A model generated the notes under the pieces. It saw only the letters and a program-made list of their open reading frames with translations. It was not told where the DNA came from and searched no databases. The translations under genes were made by a program, and so were the position numbers. Source: Peterkaempfera bronchialis (GTDB lineage Bacteria; Actinomycetota; Actinomycetes; Streptomycetales; Streptomycetaceae). Taken from it: DNA of 64,000 nt. Location: contig NZ_CP031264.1 in the NCBI RefSeq assembly GCF_003258605.2, positions 4,278,001-4,342,000 of the forward strand, in the 5' to 3' direction. The stretch's first letter is position 1. Each line of letters starts with the position of its first letter. Below, in pieces: positions 16,997 through 27,123 of this stretch.

Positions 16997-17878
16997 TTGA
17001 CTGAGCAGCTGCGACTGATGGCGGTGCACGCCCACCCGGACGACGAGTCCAGCAAGGGCGCCGCCAGCATGGCCATGTACGTCGCCCGAGGGGTGGACGT
17101 GCTGGTGGCCACCTGCACGGGGGGAGAGCGCGGTTCCATCCTCAACCCCAAGCTCCAGGGCGACCCCTGGGTGGAGGAGAACATCCACGAGGTCCGGCGG
17201 AAGGAGATGGACGCGGCCCGCGAGATCCTGGGCGTCAAGCAGGCATGGCTGGGGTTCGTCGACTCCGGGCTGCCCGAGGGCGACCCGCTGCCGCCCCTCC
17301 CGGAGGGCTGCTTCGGCCTCCAGGAGGTGGAGAAGGCCGCGGAGCCGTTGGTCCGGCTGATCCGCGAGTTCCGGCCGCATGTGATCACCACATACGACGA
17401 GAACGGCGGATACCCGCACCCGGACCACATCATGACCCACAAGATCACCATGGCCGCCTTCGAGGCCGCCGGCGACCCCGACGCCTACCCGGGAACCGGT
17501 GAGCCCTGGCAGCCGCTGAAGCTCTACTACAACCACGGCTTCCCGATGGGCCGCATCCGCGCCCTGCACGCGTACCTCACCGAGCACGGGCACGACTCCC
17601 CGTACGGCGAGTGGATCGAGGGCTGGGAGAAGAGCGGCCGCAAGGAGCGGGAGGTCACCACCCAGGTGGAGTGCGCCGACTTCTTCGAGGTCCGGGACCG
17701 GGCGCTGATCGCCCACGCCACCCAGATCGACCCCGACGGGCCGTGGTTCCGCGTCCCGCTGGAGGTCCAGCGGGAGGTCTGGCCCACCGAGGACTTCGAG
17801 CTGGCCCGCTCCCTGGTCGACACCTCCCTCCCGGAGGACGACCTCTTCGCCGGCATCACCGCCGACATCACCGTCTGA
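16997..17878 (+). CDS. mca: Mycothiol S-conjugate amidase
   Basis: A 293-residue zinc hydrolase of the LmbE/PIG-L family that cleaves mycothiol S-conjugates to a mercapturic acid plus GlcN-Ins, detoxifying electrophiles. Zinc ligands are in HAHPDDESSKGAA and HPDHIMTHK. The TGGERGSILNPKL loop is typical of Mca rather than MshB. The start is a TTG preceded by GGAAGGAAAC. A perfect 11-bp terminator follows. Presence of mycothiol chemistry supports the actinomycete assignment. Confidence 0.94.
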   Translation: MTEQLRLMAVHAHPDDESSKGAASMAMYVARGVDVLVATCTGGERGSILNPKLQGDPWVEENIHEVRRKEMDAAREILGVKQAWLGFVDSGLPEGDPLPPLPEGCFGLQEVEKAAEPLVRLIREFRPHVITTYDENGGYPHPDHIMTHKITMAAFEAAGDPDAYPGTGEPWQPLKLYYNHGFPMGRIRALHAYLTEHGHDSPYGEWIEGWEKSGRKEREVTTQVECADFFEVRDRALIAHATQIDPDGPWFRVPLEVQREVWPTEDFELARSLVDTSLPEDDLFAGITADITV

Positions 17879-17889
17879 CCGACACCCCG

Positions 17890-17918
17890 GTGGCCCGGCC
17901 CGGCCGTGGCCGGGCCAC
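17890..17918 (+). terminator. Perfect 11-bp hairpin after mca
   Basis: GTGGCCCGGCC pairs with GGCCGGGCCAC over a 7-nt loop, 12 bases beyond the mca stop and just upstream of the next start. Confidence 0.75.
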
Positions 17919-17939
17919 CATAGAGAGGTGACCACCCCC

Positions 17940-18164
17940 ATGACCGACCCCGCCGCCCTCTCCCACCTCACCACCCTGGCCTTCGAGAAGAACAAGGTGA
18001 CCCCCGGCCTGCTGGGCTTTGTCGTCTTCGCCGTGCTCGGCGCCGCCACCTGGCTCCTGCTGAAGAACATGAACCGGCAGTTCGGCAAGGTGGACTTTAT
18101 CGAGGAGCCCGAGCAGCCCGACGACGCCGCCCCCCGCAACCCCGAGACCACCCGCAGCGCCTGA
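17940..18164 (+). CDS. Small single-pass membrane protein
   Basis: A 74-residue protein (78 if an in-frame GTG four codons upstream is used). One hydrophobic helix spans LLGFVVFAVLGAATWLLL, followed by a basic stretch KNMNRQFGKVDF and an acidic Pro-rich tail. The inferred topology has the C-terminus inside. It lies immediately downstream of mca but behind a terminator. GAGAGG lies about 11 bases before the ATG. I recall homologues in Streptomyces next to mca; function is unknown. Confidence 0.75.
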   Translation: MTDPAALSHLTTLAFEKNKVTPGLLGFVVFAVLGAATWLLLKNMNRQFGKVDFIEEPEQPDDAAPRNPETTRSA

Positions 18165-18178
18165 CCAGCTCCCCCCGG

Positions 18179-18203
18179 ACCCGGCTATCCCCCTCGGCCG
18201 GGT
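18179..18203 (+). terminator. 7-bp hairpin after small membrane protein
   Basis: ACCCGGC pairs with GCCGGGT over an 11-nt loop shortly after the stop. Confidence 0.45.
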
Positions 18204-18256
18204 ACCCCTCCTGCCACCGGTGCCAGTGAACTCGCAGACCGAGTAGTCCGGGACGC

Positions 18257-18446
18257 TCACGTCTCTCTGATCATCACGCGGCTCCCGCAGAGCTTCGACC
18301 AGTCGTCGCGGTCGGAGGTCAGGACAACGACGGGCGTCGGGGTGTAGCTGGACAGCCCCCGGCGACCGGTCCGAGAGCGGGAGCTCACTGACCAGGTCGG
18401 CGGGCATGGAGACAGAGATGTTCTCGGTGGTCCCAGCTCGAGTTCG
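18257..18446 (-). pseudogene. Remnant of an RHH/PIN toxin-antitoxin locus
   Basis: Two family signals sit in different frames on the minus strand. At about 18383-18440 the sequence reads TTENISVSMPADLVSEL, like the N-terminal strand of a ribbon-helix-helix antitoxin. At 18257-18343 it reads PVVVLTSDRDDWSKLCGSRV and ends MIRET, like the C-terminal metal-binding end of a PIN toxin. The toxin end closely resembles the intact PIN toxin at 62869-63282 (VVMLTSDIDDMVKLCGDRV). Everything between the antitoxin start and toxin end has been deleted. Confidence 0.65.
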
Positions 18447-18511
18447 TCCAAGCGAGGCAGCGCCTGCGCGGGCTTCGCCGACGGGGTTGGGCATTGTGAG
18501 AGGCTGGCTCT

Positions 18512-20575
18512 GTGAACCGGTTGGCTGGTGTGACCTCGCCTTATCTGCTTCAGCATGCTGAGAATCCGGTCGACTGGTGGCCTTGGGGGCCGGAGGCTTT
18601 CGAGGAAGCGCGACGGCGCGATGTACCCGTTCTGCTGTCGGTCGGCTACGCAGCGTGTCACTGGTGCCATGTGATGGCGCACGAGTCCTTCGAGGACGAC
18701 GTGGTGGCCGGGTACCTCAATGAGCACTTCGTGGCGGTGAAGGTCGACCGCGAGGAGCGGCCCGACATCGACGCCGTGTACATGGAGGCGGTGCAGGCTG
18801 CCACCGGGCGGGGTGGCTGGCCGATGACGGTCTTCCTCACGCCCGACGGTGCGCCGTTCTACTTCGGCACCTACTTCCCGCCCTCCCCCCGGCACGGCAT
18901 GCCGTCCTTCGGGCAGGTGCTCCAGGGGGTGACCGCCGCCTGGCAGGAGCGGCGCGACGAGGTCGGGGAGGTCGCCGGGCGGATCGTGGCGGACCTGGCC
19001 GAGCGGGCGTCGGTGTTCGGGGCCGGTGGGCATGCGGCCCCCGGTGAGGCGGAGCTGCACCAGGCCCTGATGGCCCTCTCCCGGGAGTTCGACCAGAAGC
19101 GCGGCGGCTTCGGCGGCGCCCCCAAGTTCCCGCCGTCCATGGCGCTGGAGTTCCTGCTCCGCCACCACGCCCGCACCGGCTCCGACGCCGCCCTGGAGAT
19201 GGCCGAGCGGACCTGCGAGGCGATGGCCCGGGGCGGCATCCACGACCAGCTGGCCGGCGGCTTCGCCCGCTATGCCGTCGACGCCGCGTGGGTGACGCCG
19301 CACTTCGAGAAGATGCTGTACGACAACGCGCTGCTGCTCCGGGTCTATCTGCACCTGTGGCGGGCCACCGGCTCCCAGCAGGCCCACCGGGTCACGCTGG
19401 ACACCGCCGGGTTCCTTCTCGCCGAGCTGCGCACCCCCGAGGGCGGCTTCGCCTCCGCGCTGGACGCCGACAGCCCCGACCCGGCCACCGGCGAGCCCAC
19501 CGAGGGCGCCTACTACCTGTGGACCCCCGAGCAGTTGGCCGCCGAGCTGGGCACGGAGGACGGCCACCGGGCCGCCGAGCTGTTCCGGGTCACCGCGTCC
19601 GGCACCTTCGACGGCGACACCAGGCCGCTGGGCGGCGAGGGCCCGTCGGTCCTCCAGCTCCCCGAGGACCCCCGCGACCTGCCCTGGTACGAGTCGGTGC
19701 GCGGCAGGCTGCTCGAAGCCCGGTCGCGCCGCCCCCGGCCGGCCCGCGACGACAAGGTGGTCGCCGCCTGGAACGGCCTGGCCATCGCCGCCCTCGCCGA
19801 GGCCGGCGCCCTGCTGGAGCGGCCCGACCTGGTCGAGGCGGCGCTGGCCGCAGCCGACCTGCTGCTGGCCGTCCACCTCACCGCCGACGGCCGGCTGCTG
19901 CGCACCTCCCGCGACGGCCGCCCGGGCGAGGCGCCCGGCGTACTGGAGGACTACGCGGATGTCGCCGAGGGCTTCCTGGCCCTCTACGCGGTGACCGGCG
20001 ACGCCGAGTGGCTGGAGCTGGCCGGCGGCCTGCTGGACACCGTCCTGGTGCACTTCACCGACCCGGCGAGCGGCGCCCTGTACGACACCGCCGACGACGC
20101 CGAGCAGCTGATCCGCCGCCCCCAGGACCCCACCGACAACGCCACCCCGTCCGGCTGGACCGCCGCCGCCGGGGCGCTGCTCGGCTATGCCGCGTACACC
20201 GGCTCGGACCGCCACCGCACCGCCGCCGAGCGGGCGCTGGGCGTCGTCGGGGCGCTGGCCGCCCGCGCGCCCCGCTTCATCGGCTGGGGGCTGGCCGTCG
20301 CCGAGGCGTACGCCGACGGGCCGCGCGAGGTGGCCGTGGTCGGCCCGCAGGACGACCCCGCCACCGCCGTACTGCACCGCACCGCGCTGCTGGCCACCGC
20401 CCCGGGCGCGGTGGTCGCGGTGGGCGGGCCGGACGGCTCCGAGGTGCCGCTGCTGCGCGACCGCCCGCTGCTGGACGGCCGCCCGGCCGCCTATGTCTGC
20501 CGCCACTTCACCTGCGACGCACCCACCGGCGACGCGGCGGTGCTGGCCACGACCGTCGGAGCCCATGTGCAGTGA
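18512..20575 (+). CDS. DUF255 thioredoxin-fold / glycan-epimerase-like protein (YyaL/SSP411 family)
   Basis: A 687-residue cytosolic protein of the YyaL/spermatogenesis-associated protein 20 family. The N-terminal about 170 residues are a thioredoxin-like DUF255 domain with [16 protein letters not shown] and the redox-like [16 protein letters not shown] long alpha/alpha-barrel region follows ([50 protein letters not shown]), related to N-acylglucosamine 2-epimerases. The biochemical role is not established. It starts at GTG. An 18-bp tandem duplication begins at the stop codon. Confidence 0.9.
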   Translation: MNRLAGVTSPYLLQHAENPVDWWPWGPEAFEEARRRDVPVLLSVGYAACHWCHVMAHESFEDDVVAGYLNEHFVAVKVDREERPDIDAVYMEAVQAATGRGGWPMTVFLTPDGAPFYFGTYFPPSPRHGMPSFGQVLQGVTAAWQERRDEVGEVAGRIVADLAERASVFGAGGHAAPGEAELHQALMALSREFDQKRGGFGGAPKFPPSMALEFLLRHHARTGSDAALEMAERTCEAMARGGIHDQLAGGFARYAVDAAWVTPHFEKMLYDNALLLRVYLHLWRATGSQQAHRVTLDTAGFLLAELRTPEGGFASALDADSPDPATGEPTEGAYYLWTPEQLAAELGTEDGHRAAELFRVTASGTFDGDTRPLGGEGPSVLQLPEDPRDLPWYESVRGRLLEARSRRPRPARDDKVVAAWNGLAIAALAEAGALLERPDLVEAALAAADLLLAVHLTADGRLLRTSRDGRPGEAPGVLEDYADVAEGFLALYAVTGDAEWLELAGGLLDTVLVHFTDPASGALYDTADDAEQLIRRPQDPTDNATPSGWTAAAGALLGYAAYTGSDRHRTAAERALGVVGALAARAPRFIGWGLAVAEAYADGPREVAVVGPQDDPATAVLHRTALLATAPGAVVAVGGPDGSEVPLLRDRPLLDGRPAAYVCRHFTCDAPTGDAAVLATTVGAHVQ

Positions 20576-20606
20576 CGGCGCAGGACTGAGTGACGGCGCA
20601 GGACTG
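20571..20606. repeat. 18-bp tandem duplication at a stop codon
   Basis: AGTGACGGCGCAGGACTG occurs twice, back to back and perfect. The first copy contains the TGA of the DUF255 protein. Confidence 0.97.
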
Positions 20607-20635
20607 GCCGGTGCAGGGCCGGTCGGCGCAGGGCC

Positions 20636-21385
20636 TCAGCGCGGCGCCCCGCTCGGGGGCGGGACGATGTCCAGGCCGCGCTCCAGGGTGTCGAAGCAGC
20701 GGGTCAACAGGTCGACCAGGTCCTCACGGTCCTCCTGCTCGGCCCAGTAGAGGATGGCCTCGGTGGTGGCGGCCATGAAGGCCGAGACGGCGACCCGCAT
20801 CTCCATGGTCGGGGCCACACCGGTCCGCTCGGCCAGTACGCCCAGGATCATGTCGCGCGGCTGCCCCGACTGCGTCGCCATCCGGGCGCGCAGCGCGGGC
20901 ACCTGGTTGACCAGCCGCATCCGGGTCAGCAGCTCCTCGCGGTCGGACTTGAACGCCTGGCGCAGCAGGGCCAGCATCGTCTGCCGGGCGCTGGTCACAA
21001 AGGGTTCGCCGGCGGGGCGGGCCCGCAGGGCGGCGACGATGGCGGGGTCGTACTCGTCGCTGAGGACCAGGTCCTCCTTGGTGGCGAAGTAGCGGAAGAA
21101 GGTGGACGGGGAGACCTCGGCGGCGGCTGCGATCTGGTCGACCGTGGTGGCGTCGTAGCCCTGCTCGGCGAAGAGCCGGTAGGCCTCGCGGCGCATGGCC
21201 TGCCGGGTCTTCAGCTTCTTGCGCTCGCGCAGCGACAGCGGCGCCTCCAGCAGCTCCTGGAGCTCCTTTGCCTCGTGGCCCTCCTGGACGCCCCGGCCCT
21301 CCCGGACCGCATCGCCGCCCCCGGTGGCGGTCCGGGCGGTGGCGGTCCGGGAGGGGGCGGCGGGTGTCGGCTGCGCGGCGGTCAT
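20636..21385 (-). CDS. TetR family regulator
   Basis: A 249-residue regulator. After a disordered N-terminal about 50 residues comes the DNA-binding domain: RERKKLKTRQAMRREAYRLF, GYDATTVDQIAAAAEVSPS and TFFRYFATKEDLV. The C-terminal ligand domain is similar to MftR/AcrR-like proteins. Its ATG overlaps the stop of the upstream MFS gene in an ATGA arrangement, so it is translationally coupled to the pump. It probably represses that operon in response to a pump substrate. Confidence 0.92.
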   Translation of the reverse strand: MTAAQPTPAAPSRTATARTATGGGDAVREGRGVQEGHEAKELQELLEAPLSLRERKKLKTRQAMRREAYRLFAEQGYDATTVDQIAAAAEVSPSTFFRYFATKEDLVLSDEYDPAIVAALRARPAGEPFVTSARQTMLALLRQAFKSDREELLTRMRLVNQVPALRARMATQSGQPRDMILGVLAERTGVAPTMEMRVAVSAFMAATTEAILYWAEQEDREDLVDLLTRCFDTLERGLDIVPPPSGAPR

Positions 21386-22944
21386 ACAGGTGATTCTCCG
21401 CGATCACCGGCGGTCGCGGCCAGCGGCGGGGTGCCCGGCCCCTCCGGAGCGGGCACGGCGGCGGTGGCGGCCCGGCCGGGCATCCGGGCGCCGACCAGGA
21501 CTGCGGAGAGCAGCCCGACCACCCCGGCGACCAGCAGCACCCGGTCCATGGCGTGGATGTACGCCGCGTGCGCGGAGGCGGTCAGGGCGGCGTCGTGCAG
21601 CTGCCTGGCGACCGCGTCGGCGGCGGCCACCGAGTCGTGGGCGACCCTGGCCGCTGCGGCGGGCAGACCGCTGGTGTCCAGCCGCGCGGTGTACGCCCCG
21701 GCCAGCAGGCTGCCGAAGATCGCGACCCCCAGCGCGCCGCCGACCTGGCGCAGCGTCTGGAGCAGCCCGGAGCCCACTCCGGCCCGATCGGGCGGCAGTG
21801 TGGCCAGCGCCGCGCCCATGGCGGGGACGATGGAGAGGCCCATACCGAGGCCGAGCAGCGGCAGCCAGACGGCGGTGAAGCCATAGCCGTCGCCGGTCTG
21901 GGTACGGCTGCCGAGCAGCAGGGCGGCGCCGATCACCACCAGGCCCGCGGTGATCACCGGTCGGGGGCCGAACCGGACGACCAGCCGTTCGGCGAGCCTG
22001 GCGGCCACCATCAGGCCGCCCATCATGGGCATCAGCCGCAGCCCGGTGCCGAAGGCGTCGCTGCCCAGTACGGCCTGGAGATAGAGCGGCAGGACGAAGA
22101 AGCCGCCGAAGAGGACCAGCGAGACCAGCGTCGCGGCCAGCGCCGACCAGCGGTAGCTCCGGTCGCGGAGCAGCGAGAGGTCGAGCATCGGCCGCTGCTG
22201 GCGCAGGCTGCGCAGCACCAGCACGGTGATTGCGGCGACCGCGCCGCCCAGCGCGGTGACGACCGGGACGTCGTCCCAGCCCCGGCCGGGAGCCTCGATG
22301 ATGCCCCAGGTGAGGGCGGCCAGGCCGCCGGCGGCCAGCACGGTGGCGACCGGGTCGACCCGGGGCGCGGCGGGGTCGCGGGATTCGGGGATCAGCAGCA
22401 GGCAGGCCGTGATGCCGATGGCCACCAGCGGCAGGTTGACCAGGAAGATCGACCCCCACCAGAAGTGGTCCAGCAGCAGGCCGCCGATCAGCGGGCCGAG
22501 CGGCATCCCGGCGGCGAGCGCGGAGGCGAGGGCGCCCACGGCGCGGCCCTGCTCGGCGGGCGGGAAGAGCCCGGGGATCACCGCCATGGAGAGCGGCATG
22601 ATCAGCGCCCCGCCGACGCCCATCGCGGCGCGGGCGGCGATCACGGTGCCGGGGGAGTCGGCGAGCATGCCCAGCAGCGAGGCCGCGCCGAAGAGGACCA
22701 GGCCGACGGTGAGCATCAGGCGGCGGCCGAACCGGTCGCCGAGCAGACCCGCCGGGAGCATCACGGCGGCGAAGACGACGGTGTAGCCGTCGATGATCCA
22801 CTGCTGCTGGCTGGTGGACGCGTGCAGCTGGGTCGCCATGGTCGGCAGGGCCACATTGAGGATGGTCATGTCGAAGCTGATCACCAGCACGGCGAGCACC
22901 ACGGCGGCCAGCGCCCACCAGCGGCGCGGGTCTGGGGTGGACAT
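21382..22944 (-). CDS. MFS drug efflux transporter, DHA2 (EmrB/QacA) type
   Basis: A 520-residue proton-driven exporter with 14 predicted transmembrane helices. Family motifs include SFDMTILNVALPTMATQL in helix 1, QQWIIDGYTVVFAAVMLPAG and LLGDRFGRRLML (motif A), and ALIMPLSMAVIPGLFPP. The ATG follows GGAGG. Encoded first in a two-gene operon with the coupled TetR regulator; a palindrome just upstream is a probable operator. Substrate is unknown. Confidence 0.93.
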   Translation of the reverse strand: MSTPDPRRWWALAAVVLAVLVISFDMTILNVALPTMATQLHASTSQQQWIIDGYTVVFAAVMLPAGLLGDRFGRRLMLTVGLVLFGAASLLGMLADSPGTVIAARAAMGVGGALIMPLSMAVIPGLFPPAEQGRAVGALASALAAGMPLGPLIGGLLLDHFWWGSIFLVNLPLVAIGITACLLLIPESRDPAAPRVDPVATVLAAGGLAALTWGIIEAPGRGWDDVPVVTALGGAVAAITVLVLRSLRQQRPMLDLSLLRDRSYRWSALAATLVSLVLFGGFFVLPLYLQAVLGSDAFGTGLRLMPMMGGLMVAARLAERLVVRFGPRPVITAGLVVIGAALLLGSRTQTGDGYGFTAVWLPLLGLGMGLSIVPAMGAALATLPPDRAGVGSGLLQTLRQVGGALGVAIFGSLLAGAYTARLDTSGLPAAAARVAHDSVAAADAVARQLHDAALTASAHAAYIHAMDRVLLVAGVVGLLSAVLVGARMPGRAATAAVPAPEGPGTPPLAATAGDRGESPV

Positions 22945-22971
22945 GGGAGACCTCCGAGAGTCGATGTCTTA

Positions 22972-22986
22972 TGAGGGTAGCTCTCA
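22972..22986. promoter_or_regulatory. Candidate TetR operator
   Basis: TGAG-GGTAGCT-CTCA is a short inverted repeat 28 bases upstream of the MFS start, in the only upstream region of the MFS-TetR operon. Binding by the encoded TetR is inferred from position. Confidence 0.45.
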
Positions 22987-23143
22987 AAAGATGGCGGGTG
23001 TCAATGCGGATGGGTCTCCATGCCGAATTGTCCGGATGTTGACGCCCCGTTCTCCTGCTGGAATTCCGGCGGTGTCACGCTGGGTAGAGAACGGGTGTCG
23101 GCTGAGTCATACCATCGGGCGGCGGCAGCGGAGGGAGGCGGCG

Positions 23144-23683
23144 ATGGGCGGGCGGATTCTGGGTGGCGCTGCGGCGGTCGGCGCGGCGGTCGGTGCGGGC
23201 GGCTCCGTCGTGGGCGCCTATCTGCTCGGCGGCCGGCTGCTGGTGCTGGCCGTGGCGGCGGCGGGCACAGGCTGGGCGATGGGGCAGGTGGCCCGCGCCT
23301 GGGCGGTGCGGCCGGGTTCGGCGCGGCCCGGGGCGGCACGGCCCGGGGCGGCACGGCTGGGTTCGGCCAGTCCGGGGGCGCGGCGGCGGCTGGGAAGGCG
23401 CGCGGCCCCGGCAGCGCGCGGGGCGGCTGCCGGGGCCGATGGGGTGGGAGCGGTCGGGGGTCTCGGGGCGGTCGGGAGCGTCGGTGCGGGCGGAACGGCG
23501 GAGCACTGCGAGCGCTGCCGCCGGGCGCGGGAGGCGCGGGAGGCGCGTGCTCAGCTGGTGGCGGAGTACGCCACGATCGACACCCCCACGTACTGGACGA
23601 TGAAGGCGGCCAGCGTGAAGGAGTGGAAGACCTCGTGGAAGCCGAACCAGCGCGGTGACGGGTTGGGCCGCTTGAGGCCGTAG
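23144..23683 (+). CDS. Hypothetical two-TM protein overlapping trhA
   Basis: A 179-residue frame starting at ATG with GGAGGGAGG just upstream. Residues about 5-55 hold two hydrophobic glycine-rich segments (GGAAAVGAAVGAGGSVVGAY and LLVLAVAAAGTGWAMG). A low-complexity PGAARPGAARLG repeat and a CERCRRAREAREAR stretch follow. Codon bias supports coding in the first half. The last 44 codons lie antisense to the end of the PAQR gene, so the true C-terminus is doubtful; stop loss is possible. Confidence 0.45.
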   Translation: MGGRILGGAAAVGAAVGAGGSVVGAYLLGGRLLVLAVAAAGTGWAMGQVARAWAVRPGSARPGAARPGAARLGSASPGARRRLGRRAAPAARGAAAGADGVGAVGGLGAVGSVGAGGTAEHCERCRRAREAREARAQLVAEYATIDTPTYWTMKAASVKEWKTSWKPNQRGDGLGRLRP

Positions 23684-24321
23684 ATCACCCCGCCGGCGCT
23701 GTAGAGCAGCCCGCCCAGCACGATCAGGACCAGTACGGCGACACCGCCGGTCTTCAGGAAGTCGGGCAGGAAGAACACCGCCGCCCAGCCCAGCGCCAGA
23801 TAGCAGGGCGTGTAGAGCCAGCGCGGCGCCCCCACCCAGAAGACCCGGAAGCCGATCCCGGCGAGCGCCCCCGCCCACACCAGCCAGAGCAGCATCTCGC
23901 GCTTCCCGCCGTGCAGCAGGAGCAGGGTGAACGGGGTGTAGGTGCCCGCGATGATCAGGAAGATATTGGCGTGGTCGAGCCTGCGCAGCACGGCCTCGCC
24001 GCGCGGGCCCCAGGTGAAGCGGTGGTAGATCGCGCTGACCCCGAAGAGCAGCCACGCCGACACCGAGTAGACGGTGCACGCGACCCGCGCCTGCGGGGAC
24101 CCGGCCAGGCAGATCAGCACGATGCCGCCGATCACCGAGGCGGGGAACATGCCGGCGTGCAGCCAGCCGCGAAGTCTGGGCTTGACCGGACGCGCGCCCT
24201 CGATCGCAGCGTCGACGGCGGCGTCGGCGGCGTCGGCGGCGTGATCGAGGGCGGCGAGAGGGGCGGCGAGGGGGGCGTCCGCCGGGGCGGGCAAGGGCTT
24301 CGGGGTGTCCTCCGCTGTCAT
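23551..24321 (-). CDS. trhA: Hemolysin III / PAQR family membrane protein
   Basis: A 256-residue seven-helix membrane protein. The conserved SAIYHRFTW (S-x3-H) lies in the first PAQR motif, and FHEVFHSFTLAAF near the C-terminus gives the H-x3-H motif; together these form the zinc/hydrolase-like site of PAQR proteins. LRRLDHANIFLIIAGTYTPF is the central signature. Bacterial members modulate membrane energetics and fluidity. The N-terminal 45 residues are an Ala/Asp-rich extension. It is divergent from pckA. Confidence 0.93.
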   Translation of the reverse strand: MTAEDTPKPLPAPADAPLAAPLAALDHAADAADAAVDAAIEGARPVKPRLRGWLHAGMFPASVIGGIVLICLAGSPQARVACTVYSVSAWLLFGVSAIYHRFTWGPRGEAVLRRLDHANIFLIIAGTYTPFTLLLLHGGKREMLLWLVWAGALAGIGFRVFWVGAPRWLYTPCYLALGWAAVFFLPDFLKTGGVAVLVLIVLGGLLYSAGGVIYGLKRPNPSPRWFGFHEVFHSFTLAAFIVQYVGVSIVAYSATS

Positions 24322-24596
24322 GGCGACATGCTACCTACGGCACCGTAGGTTACCGTTAGGTATGACGTGGTGATCGTCACTCTGCCGGCCGTACCGCCGC
24401 CGCAACCGCCACGCTCCGCAGCGCTCGATGCCACGGATTTTCCGGTTCGTCGCCCGTTTGATCACCGGAAAGTCACGGAAGGAGCCCTTCTGACGCGAGG
24501 GGCGCTATGTCGCTTTAAAACCCACGGAGATACCCTGCCGACAACCCTCAACCCCAACGCCGGCTCAAGGATGAGCCGACGTGAAACGGAGCGATC

Positions 24597-26414
<1,818 letters not shown>

Positions 26415-26454
26415 CAGCGGCCGGCAGTCGTACACCGTACGGCCGGAGCCTCGG

Positions 26455-26485
26455 CCAGGCGATCCCCCGACCGACGATCGCCTGG
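26455..26485. terminator. Perfect 10-bp hairpin between convergent genes
   Basis: CCAGGCGATC pairs with GATCGCCTGG over an 11-nt loop, 40 bases after pckA and 58 bases past the stop of the convergent hypothetical gene. Confidence 0.75.
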
Positions 26486-26542
26486 TTCGGGACTCCGGCC
26501 GTCGGCGTCCCGCCGCCCCGCCCGCAGCGCGGTCCAGGAGCC

Positions 26543-27058
26543 TCAGGCCGCACGCAGCGCCCGGCAGGCCGCCTCATGGGCGTCCATCCGGGTGCAGGCC
26601 AGCATCGCGGTGGCGGTGTCCTGCTGGGCGGCGGCCACCACCAGCACCCGCCCGGCCAGCGTATGGGCGCGGGCGTGCAGCTCGGCGAGGGAGCCGGCGG
26701 CGGCGGAGTCGGGGAGGTGGCGGACGCGCAGCGGCTCCCCGGCGGGGGAGAGCTCCGCGATCCGGTCGCCGATCCGCTGCGCCGCGCTCTCCAGGTCGGC
26801 CCGCTGGCCGCCGAGCGCCGGATCCGGCGCGGGTGCGGCATCGAGTGCGGCGGCGGTGGCCCGGCGCAGCTCGGCGGTGGCGGAGAGCAGCGCGTCCAGG
26901 TGCCCGGCGAGCTGTTGCCGCAGGTGGGCGGGCCGGTCGGCGGGCACGCCGGTGTGGTCGCTGCTGTTGTGGTGCGCCGTGCGGGGGCGCGCGGCGGCCG
27001 CCATCGGGGCGGACTCCCGCATGGTGTGCACGGACTTGTGGCGTATCGGCTCGTACAT
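26543..27058 (-). CDS. Hypothetical helical protein
   Basis: A 171-residue soluble protein, Ala/Arg/Leu-rich, with probable helical bundle segments LRQQLAGHLDALLSATAELRRA and LAELHARAHTLAGRVLVVAAAQQ (each shown partly). The ATG follows AAGGAGG. No motif is recognised. It is convergent with pckA and has a tight palindrome 47 bases upstream of its start, suggesting its own regulation. Confidence 0.75.
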   Translation of the reverse strand: MYEPIRHKSVHTMRESAPMAAAARPRTAHHNSSDHTGVPADRPAHLRQQLAGHLDALLSATAELRRATAAALDAAPAPDPALGGQRADLESAAQRIGDRIAELSPAGEPLRVRHLPDSAAAGSLAELHARAHTLAGRVLVVAAAQQDTATAMLACTRMDAHEAACRALRAA

Positions 27059-27104
27059 GGATGCCCTCCTTACGGTGAGTGCATCCCATCCTCACGTGGA
27101 CCTG

Positions 27105-27119
27105 GACTTGGACCAAGTC
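27105..27119. promoter_or_regulatory. Palindromic operator candidate GACTTGG-A-CCAAGTC
   Basis: A perfect 7-bp inverted repeat around one base, too tight for an RNA hairpin, in the 65-bp gap upstream of the hypothetical gene ending at 26543. It is more likely a protein-binding site than a terminator. Confidence 0.5.
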
Positions 27120-27123
27120 TAAA

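Noticed and set aside
18257-20566. A 769-codon minus-strand frame
   Set aside because: It is antisense to the DUF255 gene with shadow composition; only its last codons match a PIN toxin relic.
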